NCBI GenBank assembly: GCA_018368345.1 | Contig: JAGZEK010000020.1 | Coordinates: 1 to 49,430 of the forward strand | DNA length: 49,430 nt | From: Collinsella sp. | GTDB taxonomy: Bacteria; Actinomycetota; Coriobacteriia; Coriobacteriales; Coriobacteriaceae | Direction of reading: 5' to 3' | Shown: positions 39,739 through 46,436 of the stretch, piece after piece | Layout of the letters: each line of letters begins with the position of its first letter | How positions within the stretch are numbered: position 1 is the first letter of the stretch | Notes under the pieces: model-generated | Seen by the model: only the letters and a program-made list of their open reading frames with translations | Told to the model about the DNA's origin: nothing | Database searches by the model: none | Position numbers and translations under genes: made by a program

Positions 39739-41265
39739 ATGGAATCGACTGATGTACTGGTAATTGGATCTGGCATTGCGGGCCTTTGTGCCGCCATCGA
39801 AGCGGCACGCACGGGTGCAACCGTCACTGTGGCAAGCGCCGGCAAGACCATGAGTGGATCGAGCTTTTTCCCGGGTACCTGGGGCCTCGGCCTCATCGGT
39901 CCCGTCGACGAAGACGACGAGCAGGACCTCATCGACACCATCCTGGCCGTCGGCGGCGGCGTTGCCGACCCCGAACTCGTCCAAACGTTTGTCCGCGGCA
40001 TTCCCCAGGCAATTACATGGCTCGAACGGGATCTGGGTGTTGAACTTCAACGCCCGCAAAGCGCCGAGAGCGCCCAGCAAAAGCAGTTTATCCCCTGCTT
40101 TGACCACAAGACGCGCATGTGGCGCGGCCTCACCCGCAAGCCCCTTGAGGACGCTCTGACGACCCGAATCGAGTCGCTCGGCATTCGCCTGCTCCCCCGC
40201 CATGAGCTTATCGACCTTGTTGAGGACACGAACGGCAGAATAACCGGAACCGTGCTCTACGACCTCACCGAAAATCGAATCGTGCCCTTTGCTGCCAAGG
40301 CCACGATCATCGCAACCGGTGGCACAGGCGGCCTGTTCGAGCGCAGCCTTACGTCGGCTGATGTGCTCAGCTCCTCGCAGGCCATCGCGCTGGCGCACGG
40401 CGCAACACTTACTAATATAGAGTTCATGCAGATGATGCCCGGCTTCATCGAGCCCAAGCGCAACCTGGTCTTCAACGAGAAAACCTGGCGCTACGTACAT
40501 GTAGACCAGCCGGTAGATATTGCCGACGACAAGCTGGACGACCTGCTCGAGCAGCGCTCTGGATATGGTCCCTTCACGTCACGCTTGGCCTCCCGCGCTA
40601 TCGATCTCGTCATCGATCAGGCAGGTGTCGAAGGCCTGGCACTCCACTACGACTTTCCCCGCGAGGATGTCCCAGAGTTTGTGCAGACCTTTGCCACCTG
40701 GCTGCAAGACGAGCACGGCATCGCCCCGACTGACGAGATGCGCGTTGCGATGTATGCCCACGCCGCTAACGGCGGCATCAAGATCGATAAGACCGCGCAA
40801 ACGGGCGCTGAGGGCCTCTACGCTTGCGGTGAGGCGACAGGCGGCATGCACGGCGCCGACCGCATTGGTGGCTTGTCAAGCGCCAACGGCATCGTGTTCG
40901 GGCGCATCGCGGGCGCATCGGCAGCCCAAGCAGCACAGAAAGAGCCCGAGACAGCCCTGAAGGCGGATATCGCCCTCCCCCAGTACGGCATAGCCGCAAC
41001 AGATGCCGAACGCCTGACACACAGCCTTAGGCACACGATGAGCACCTATTGCATGATCAACAGGACCGAAGTTGGCCTTTCCAAGGCACTACACGAACTT
41101 GAGGGCTTGAAGACGGAGGCAACGACCTTGAGCACGCAGATAGCACAGGACAGCGAAGTCGCAGCCCTCGCCCGCCTGCAATCGCAGATTCAGCTGGCAA
41201 CGGAGATGGTCAAAGCCATGCGCAATCGAACCGAAAGCCTAGGATCACACTATCGCGCAGACTAA
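39739..41265 (+). CDS. FAD-dependent oxidoreductase, NadB/FrdA-like
   Basis: The 508-residue protein begins MESTDVLVIGSGIAGLCAAI (FAD-binding Rossmann loop). ATIIATGGTGGLFERS and LYACGEATGGMHGADRIGG are hallmarks of fumarate reductase/L-aspartate oxidase flavoproteins. A charged helical end (about 430-508) follows. There is no signal peptide and no haem or membrane partner gene nearby, so a soluble dehydrogenase or aspartate-oxidase role is possible. The absence of nadA or nadC beside it leaves the substrate open. GAGAAAGGA precedes the ATG at 39739. Confidence 0.8.
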   Translation: MESTDVLVIGSGIAGLCAAIEAARTGATVTVASAGKTMSGSSFFPGTWGLGLIGPVDEDDEQDLIDTILAVGGGVADPELVQTFVRGIPQAITWLERDLGVELQRPQSAESAQQKQFIPCFDHKTRMWRGLTRKPLEDALTTRIESLGIRLLPRHELIDLVEDTNGRITGTVLYDLTENRIVPFAAKATIIATGGTGGLFERSLTSADVLSSSQAIALAHGATLTNIEFMQMMPGFIEPKRNLVFNEKTWRYVHVDQPVDIADDKLDDLLEQRSGYGPFTSRLASRAIDLVIDQAGVEGLALHYDFPREDVPEFVQTFATWLQDEHGIAPTDEMRVAMYAHAANGGIKIDKTAQTGAEGLYACGEATGGMHGADRIGGLSSANGIVFGRIAGASAAQAAQKEPETALKADIALPQYGIAATDAERLTHSLRHTMSTYCMINRTEVGLSKALHELEGLKTEATTLSTQIAQDSEVAALARLQSQIQLATEMVKAMRNRTESLGSHYRAD

Positions 41266-41311
41266 ATCGATTCTCGCTTTGAGTTTGATCACAACTTCTC
41301 AACATGCATCG

Positions 41312-41381
41312 AGCTCCGTAAGCATGATTCCCCTAAGGAGAACACGCTTACGGAGCTTTAGCCGTGTTTTCCCTAAGGGAA
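41312..41381. repeat. Nested hairpins with CCCTAAGG cores
   Basis: AGCTCCGTAAGC (41312-41323) and GCTTACGGAGCT (41346-41357) are perfect 12-bp inverse arms around TTCCCCTAAGGAGAA. Right after them lies TTCCCTAAGGGAA (41369-41381), a palindrome of related sequence. The 217-bp gap between the flavoprotein gene and the tRNAs holds this and the tRNA terminator only. It may end transcription of the flavoprotein gene, though no long T-run follows. Confidence 0.7.
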
Positions 41382-41441
41382 TCACAGCGCAGATTTCCTC
41401 AGCTCCGCGCCCTTTCGGGTTCGACCCCATGAAAGGTCAAC

Positions 41442-41473
41442 AAAAAAGACGGCCAACTTTCGCTGACCGTCTT
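41442..41473 (-). terminator. Terminator of the tRNA cluster
   Basis: On the minus strand AAGACGG and CCGTCTT enclose a partly paired loop and are followed by TTTTG. It lies 10 bp after the last tRNA-Lys gene. Confidence 0.8.
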
Positions 41474-41482
41474 AACAATCTT

Positions 41483-41558
41483 TGGTGGGCCGTCAGGGGT
41501 TCGAACCCTGGACCTTGGGATTAAGAGTCCCCTGCTCTACCAACTGAGCTAACGACCC
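41483..41558 (-). tRNA. tRNA-Lys (CTT), copy 1
   Basis: A 76-nt cloverleaf starting GGGTCGTTAGCTCAGTTGG, with anticodon loop CTCTTAA (anticodon CTT), T-arm CAGGG-TTCGAAC-CCCTG and an encoded CCA end. It is the last of three tRNAs transcribed on the minus strand. Confidence 0.96.
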
Positions 41559-41601
41559 AAAGCTAAAGTCCGTTGTGGCGGACTTTAGAGGAGATATCGT
41601 G

Positions 41602-41677
41602 TGGTGGGCCGTCAGGGGGTCGAACCCTGGACCTTGGGATTAAGAGTCCCCTGCTCTACCAACTGAGCTAACGACCC
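41602..41677 (-). tRNA. tRNA-Lys (CTT), copy 2
   Basis: Same as copy 1 except the T-loop, which reads TTCGACC instead of TTCGAAC (A to C at about position 59). Anticodon CTT, encoded CCA. The change leaves the stems intact, so the gene is probably functional. Confidence 0.95.
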
Positions 41678-41699
41678 GATATCAACACGAAGCAAAAAC

Positions 41700-41777
41700 T
41701 GGGGTGGGTAAAGGGACTCGAACCCTCGACCTACGGGACCACAACCCGTCGCTCTAGCCAACTGAGCTACACCCACC
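41700..41777 (-). tRNA. tRNA-His (GTG)
   Basis: A 78-nt cloverleaf with anticodon loop TTGTGGT (anticodon GTG), an extra 5' G paired to C73 as required for His tRNA, and an encoded CCA. It is the first gene of the tRNA cluster. Confidence 0.96.
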
Positions 41778-41942
41778 GTGTCCTGTGCGCTTCGCGCTCG
41801 ACTATTATTGCAAGGAACGCCACACGATGCAAGCCCCAATTTTCAAGAATTTTGAAAAGAGTTTTTCGAGACCATTTCGAGCAAATCCCATCGGTTTGAT
41901 AGGAGTAAACTTGCCCCACTGCAAATGCTCGAAAGGACCGGC

Positions 41943-43124
41943 ATGAAAGAACTCTCCAACCGCACGGCAACGTTTACCGATTCCGTCATCCGCCGCATGA
42001 CGCGCATCTCCAACAAGTATGGCGCCATCAACCTGTCACAGGGCTTCCCCGACTTTGATCCCCCGGCGCAGCTGCTCAATAGCCTCAGCACCATCGCCAC
42101 CGACCCCAAGCCGCTTTACCACCAGTACTCCATCACCTGGGGCTCCCAGGCCATGCGTGAGGCGCTTGCCGCCAAGCAGGAGCACTTTATGGGCATGCCG
42201 ATCAACCCCAACGAAAATATCGTAGTCACCTGCGGCTCCACCGAGGCCATGATGGCCGCCATGATGACGGTCACGAACCCCGGCGACAAAGTGGTCATTT
42301 TCTCGCCGTTCTACGAGAACTACGGCGCCGACACAATCCTTTCGGGTGCCGAGCCCATCTACGTGCCGCTCAACCCGCCCACCTTTGACTTTGACCGTGA
42401 GGTCCTGGAGGCGGCCTTCCGCGACAACGATCCCAAGGCGATCGTTCTGTGCAACCCGTCCAACCCCTGCGGCAAGGTCTTCACGCGCGAGGAGCTCACC
42501 TTTATCGCCGACCTCTGCAAAAAGTACGACACCTACTGCATCACCGACGAGGTCTACGAGCACATCGTCTACGCACCCCACGAGCACGTCTATATGGCCA
42601 CGCTGCCCGGCATGTTTGAGCGCACCATCAGCTGCAGCTCGCTGTCCAAGACCTACTCCATCACCGGCTGGCGCCTGGGCTACACCATCGCCCCTGCCGA
42701 GATCACCGAGCGCATCAAGAAGGTCCACGACTTCCTCACCGTGGGTGCCGCCGCTCCCCTGCAGGAAGCTGTCGTCACCGCCCTCAACTTCGACGACAGC
42801 TATTACGATGAGGTCCTTGACCTCTATACCGCCAAACGCGACCTGTTCTGCCAGGGACTCGACAGTATCGGTCTTGAGCATAACGTGCCGCAGGGCGCCT
42901 ACTACGTCATGATGGACATCTCTGAGTTTGGCTATGACAGCGACCTCGAATTCTGCGAGGACCTCGCGTCTAAGGTGGGTGTGGGCGCCGTGCCCGGCTC
43001 GAGCTTCTTCCGCGAGCCCGTCAACCATCTGATTCGTTTCCACTTTGCCAAGCGAGACGAGACGCTTAACGCGGCACTGGAGAACCTCAAGTCGCTACGT
43101 GATAAAATCAACCCGCGCGGGTAA
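41943..43124 (+). CDS. Class I/II pyridoxal-phosphate aminotransferase
   Basis: The 393-residue protein begins MKELSNRTATFTDSVIRRMT. INLSQGFPDFDPP, LCNPSNPCGKVF, YCITDEVYEHIV and SSLSKTYSITGWRLGY (PLP-binding Lys) mark a fold-type I aminotransferase near aspartate, kynurenine or methionine aminotransferases. The amino donor cannot be told from sequence alone. The ATG at 41943 has GAAAGGACC upstream; the ATG at 41925 lies before that site. It is a single gene with its own terminator. Confidence 0.88.
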   Translation: MKELSNRTATFTDSVIRRMTRISNKYGAINLSQGFPDFDPPAQLLNSLSTIATDPKPLYHQYSITWGSQAMREALAAKQEHFMGMPINPNENIVVTCGSTEAMMAAMMTVTNPGDKVVIFSPFYENYGADTILSGAEPIYVPLNPPTFDFDREVLEAAFRDNDPKAIVLCNPSNPCGKVFTREELTFIADLCKKYDTYCITDEVYEHIVYAPHEHVYMATLPGMFERTISCSSLSKTYSITGWRLGYTIAPAEITERIKKVHDFLTVGAAAPLQEAVVTALNFDDSYYDEVLDLYTAKRDLFCQGLDSIGLEHNVPQGAYYVMMDISEFGYDSDLEFCEDLASKVGVGAVPGSSFFREPVNHLIRFHFAKRDETLNAALENLKSLRDKINPRG

Positions 43125-43150
43125 GGACGGTCAGTAACTAAAGGCACTAA

Positions 43151-43190
43151 AGAAACCACGTGAACCCGTTGGGCCATGAGGTTTCTTTTT
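43151..43190 (+). terminator. Terminator of the aminotransferase gene
   Basis: AGAAACC and GGTTTCT form the outer stem over a 22-base loop with inner pairing (CCC/GGG), followed by TTTT. Confidence 0.75.
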
Positions 43191-43260
43191 ATAGCGACCT
43201 CATTTATTTTTTTGAGCGCTATACTTTAGTCACGGAGCAACTCGTCCAGAGAGGAATACT

Positions 43261-44151
43261 ATGGCAGAGCAGCAGCTTATCGGAGCGCTCGAGGCCGGCG
43301 GCACCAAGATGGTCTGCGCCACGGGCTATGCAGACGGCACGGTCCTGGAACGCGAGCAGATTGCGACCACGACCCCGCAGGAGACCGTTGAGGCCGTCAA
43401 CGCATGGTTTGCCGACAAGGACATCGCCGCGCTGGGCATCGGCGCCTTTGGCCCCACCGCAGTCAACCCTGCCTCGTCCCAATACGGCAAGATCCTGGAG
43501 ACGCCCAAAACGGCATGGCGCTACTTTGACCTGCTGGGCACCATCCAAAACGAGCTCAATATTCCCTGCGGCTACGACACCGACGTCAACGTCGCCTGCC
43601 TGGGCGAGGTCACCTTTGGTTGCGCCCAGGGCCTCACTGACGTGGTGTATCTGACCATCGGTACCGGCGTGGGCGCCGGCGTGCTCTCGGGCGGTAAGCT
43701 CGTGCACGGCATGATGCATCCCGAGGCCGGCCACATCCTGGTCACGCGCGACCCGCGCGACACCATCGGCGAGCACAGCGGCTGCCCCTTCCACGACAAC
43801 TGCCTCGAGGGCCTCATCGCCGGTCCCGGCGTCAAAAAGCGCTGGGGTGGCAAGAGCGCCGGAGAGATGGCCGATGACCCGGAGGCCATGGACCTGCTCG
43901 CCGGCTATCTGGCACAGGCGCTCATGACCTACATCCTGTGCTACGCACCGCAAAAGATCGTCATCGGTGGCGGCGTGGCCGACCACACCCCCATCGTGCC
44001 GCTCGCGCGCAAGAAGTGCGCCGAGATGCTCAACGGCTACATCGTCACGTCCGAGATGGCCGACATTGATAGCTATATCGTCAACAACAGCCTCGAGGGC
44101 AAACAGGGCATTATGGGCTGCTTGGCCCTGGGCGCTCAGGCGCTTCAGTAG
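43261..44151 (+). CDS. ROK-family sugar kinase, fructokinase-like
   Basis: The 296-residue protein begins MAEQQLIGALEAGGTKMVCA (ATP loop). LTIGTGVGAGVLSGGK binds phosphate and PEAGHILVTRDP with HSGCPFHDNCLEGL is the ROK zinc site (H, C, H, C). The N-terminal pattern is closest to ScrK/GmuE fructokinases, so fructose or mannose is the likely substrate. No sugar transporter is adjacent. TATACT near 43222 is a possible -10 box; GAGAGGAATACT precedes the ATG. Confidence 0.87.
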   Translation: MAEQQLIGALEAGGTKMVCATGYADGTVLEREQIATTTPQETVEAVNAWFADKDIAALGIGAFGPTAVNPASSQYGKILETPKTAWRYFDLLGTIQNELNIPCGYDTDVNVACLGEVTFGCAQGLTDVVYLTIGTGVGAGVLSGGKLVHGMMHPEAGHILVTRDPRDTIGEHSGCPFHDNCLEGLIAGPGVKKRWGGKSAGEMADDPEAMDLLAGYLAQALMTYILCYAPQKIVIGGGVADHTPIVPLARKKCAEMLNGYIVTSEMADIDSYIVNNSLEGKQGIMGCLALGAQALQ

Positions 44152-44240
44152 CAGACGCACCCACAGGGCGTGGCGCGCCCGGCAAATCCGACCTGCGGAA
44201 CGACGCCACCACGCCTCATATAAGCCCTCAAATAAAAAAG

Positions 44241-44280
44241 GCCGCCTAGGACCAAACAATACGTCCTAGGCGGCTTTTTT
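44241..44280. terminator. Bidirectional terminator between ROK kinase and VanZ-like genes
   Basis: GCCGCCTAGGAC and GTCCTAGGCGGC form a perfect 12-bp stem with a 10-base loop. AAAAAA on the left and TTTTTT on the right serve both convergent genes. The VanZ-like stop lies inside the hairpin. Confidence 0.93.
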
Positions 44281-44715
44281 GGCGCGCATCAGCGGCCGTA
44301 AGAGATATCGGAGCACAACGCCCGTTGCCGCACCACAGCAGTCGATCATCACATCGGTGATCATGCCGGCGCGTCCCGGCACAAAGAGCTGAATCGTCTC
44401 GTCGATCGAGGGAATCAGCAGCAGGAACACCGCCGTGGGCAGCAGCACGTCAAAGGTGCGCCGGCCCTCAAAATCAAAGGCGTGCGTTGCCAAGATACCG
44501 AGCACCATATACTCGGTAAAATGCGCGCACTTGCGAACAACAAAGTTGGTCACCCATGCATATGGAAGTCCCACGCCGTGCAGGAAACCGCGGATAGCTT
44601 CCATGACTGTTAGGCTCAGCGAGCCCGACCCCGAGCCGGGAACCAGCGAATTGCCCCAGATCAAGAGCGCCATCAGGCAGGTCACGACCGCCCATTTTCG
44701 ATTGATCTTAACCAT
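44266..44715 (-). CDS. VanZ-like membrane protein
   Basis: The 149-residue protein has four membrane helices and the VanZ pattern: an N-terminal helix ending in WGNSLVPGSGSG, VVRKCAHFTEYMVLGIL, and SIDETIQLFVPGRAGMITD followed by VMIDCCGAATG. VanZ raises teicoplanin resistance, but most VanZ-like proteins have no known job. Nothing else from a van cluster is present, so a resistance role is not supported. Confidence 0.85.
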   Translation of the reverse strand: MVKINRKWAVVTCLMALLIWGNSLVPGSGSGSLSLTVMEAIRGFLHGVGLPYAWVTNFVVRKCAHFTEYMVLGILATHAFDFEGRRTFDVLLPTAVFLLLIPSIDETIQLFVPGRAGMITDVMIDCCGAATGVVLRYLLRPLMRAKKAA

Positions 44716-44722
44716 GCAGAAG

Positions 44723-46123
44723 TTATGCCTCCGCGCGGAGCGGCGCGAAGCTGGCGGTACCGCCCTCGATAACGCTCAGATAGGCACGGCCCGTACGCTT
44801 GGCGGTAAAGGACTGCAGGCGCTCGATCTCTTCCTCGAGGATCTGATTGACGCGCTCGTGACGACGATTTTCCATAATGCCGGCGGCAATAGCCTCGGCT
44901 CGCTCGATGCTCTCACGCGAGATGCGGGCAGTATCCTCGGGGAACACAGCGCTGTGACGGCCGACATAGGCGGGGGCAGCAGGCTGAGGGGCAGTGACGG
45001 GAGCGGGGGCTGCAACAGGAGCAGGCTCGTCAATCTCATCCAGAATCGCGGTGGCGGCGGCCCACATGTCCTCGTGGCCTGAGTAATCGGCCATAGGGAC
45101 ATCAACCTCGAGCGAAGCGTCCGGAAGGTCGCCGGTGTCGATGCGATCTTGGGCATCAATCGATGCGGTGATGGCTGCAGGCTCATCGAGGTCATCGAGA
45201 TCGATGTCCGCGACACCGGAGATGATAGGCATGCTGGCGAGGTTTGCGTTGTACGGCGCAGCCTCAGCCGCCTGCTGCTGGGCAGGAGCGCCCCAAAGCG
45301 AGCTTTCGGCGGCGCGGCGGGCGGCAACGGCCTCCTCGTCCGCGGTCATGGCTTCATCAACGTACGAATTATCGGCGGAAGCGTTCGCGTCCGCCGAGGT
45401 AGCGCTGTAGGCGTTATTGGCTGCCGCGTTGGCGACGAGTGCCACGAAAGCCGCCGTGCTGCCCGCAGGGGCGGCCTGGGAGCCAGACACGGCGCGTGCC
45501 GCGGCGGCGATGTCGTCGCGATTGAAGGAGCCGGACTGCCCGCCGTTGGTGAGCTCGTCGATGGCGACTTGATAGATGTCGCGCGAGTGTGCAGGGTCGC
45601 AGCTCACCGGCGAATCGTCGTCGAGCATACTGTCGATCATAGACCAAGCCTCGTCCTCGTCCATAGCATCTGCGGCTCGAGCGATGGTAGGGACACCATC
45701 ATCGGCATGACGGCGCTGGAACGCACCAGTCAGGCCGGAAAGGAATGCCGAGGTAGACTGCTCCGACTGAGCCTGAGAAGCAGAAGTCGCAGCGTAAGGA
45801 GTCGCATCCTGCTGCTGAGCTGGAATCGAGGCGGTCTTGAACTCGCTTTGATGCTGATTGAGATTGGCGGCACCGCCCATAGCATCGGGCTGGAACAGAC
45901 GCTCTTCACGCTGCGCACGATACTCGGAGATACCCAGCGAGGCGGCATAGATGCCCACGCCCGCCACCGCGCCCACGGCGAAGGGAACCGCACCCGCCAC
46001 GACCGTCTCGTTCACCGACGAAAACGGCAGCGTCGCGGCATACATAACCACGGGAGCGGCAAGGCCGATCCCGCACGAAAGTCCGGCAAGGACTGCTCGT
46101 TGTGTTGCATCAGAAGAAGCCAT
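44723..46123 (-). CDS. Two-TM protein with long acidic/Ala-rich tail, unknown function
   Basis: The 466-residue protein begins MASSDATQRAVLAGLSCGIG. Two hydrophobic helices (about 9-31 and 38-60) are followed by about 400 residues rich in Ala, Asp, Glu and Gln that look mostly disordered. Only short motifs recur, such as AWSMIDSMLDDD and a helical RISRESIERAEAIAAGIM near the end. I do not recognise the family. The ATG at 46123 has GGGGAGAGC. It starts just downstream of rho, and the VanZ-like gene follows it by 7 bp, so those two are probably one operon. Confidence 0.65.
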   Translation of the reverse strand: MASSDATQRAVLAGLSCGIGLAAPVVMYAATLPFSSVNETVVAGAVPFAVGAVAGVGIYAASLGISEYRAQREERLFQPDAMGGAANLNQHQSEFKTASIPAQQQDATPYAATSASQAQSEQSTSAFLSGLTGAFQRRHADDGVPTIARAADAMDEDEAWSMIDSMLDDDSPVSCDPAHSRDIYQVAIDELTNGGQSGSFNRDDIAAAARAVSGSQAAPAGSTAAFVALVANAAANNAYSATSADANASADNSYVDEAMTADEEAVAARRAAESSLWGAPAQQQAAEAAPYNANLASMPIISGVADIDLDDLDEPAAITASIDAQDRIDTGDLPDASLEVDVPMADYSGHEDMWAAATAILDEIDEPAPVAAPAPVTAPQPAAPAYVGRHSAVFPEDTARISRESIERAEAIAAGIMENRRHERVNQILEEEIERLQSFTAKRTGRAYLSVIEGGTASFAPLRAEA

Positions 46124-46436
46124 GAGCTCTCCCCATCTTCCAGCACCCAAATCGCATCATTCAGTTGGCTGCGCGAGAGAAGATGAAGCGGGGCTATGCC
46201 CCAAAGCAACGGTATATGGTTCGTTTCATCTGCGTTTTCCGTCGCGAAGCTTAAAAGCTATTATGCGAAACCGCCCTGTCGATTGCAAGCGACGATGTCG
46301 GATTGAAACGGGAAACCTGCTGCTCGTCGGTCTTACGGTCAAAAATAAGCGCGGAGCGGCGCTATGGAAAAGGGCCGAGGCTCAAAGCCCCGACCCTTTA
46401 TCGCATTGATGACTATCGCTGCGCGTGGATGACAAC
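46124..46436. other. 313-bp intergenic region downstream of rho
   Basis: It holds the rho terminator (46368-46400) and presumably the promoter of the gene starting at 46123. No coding region is supported. Confidence 0.6.
46368..46400 (-). terminator. Terminator of rho
   Basis: On the minus strand AAAGGGTCGGGGCT and AGCCTCGGCCCTTT form an imperfect GC-rich stem around TTG, ending in TTTT, 36 bp after the rho stop. Confidence 0.75.

Noticed and set aside
41612..41839. A 75-codon frame over the tRNA genes
   Set aside because: It reads through two tRNAs (GVAQLARATGCGPVGRGFES is the classic tRNA-derived false protein).
44266..44715. VanZ-like gene as evidence of glycopeptide resistance
   Set aside because: No vanH, vanA/B/D, vanX or regulator genes are nearby, and VanZ-like proteins are common without resistance.
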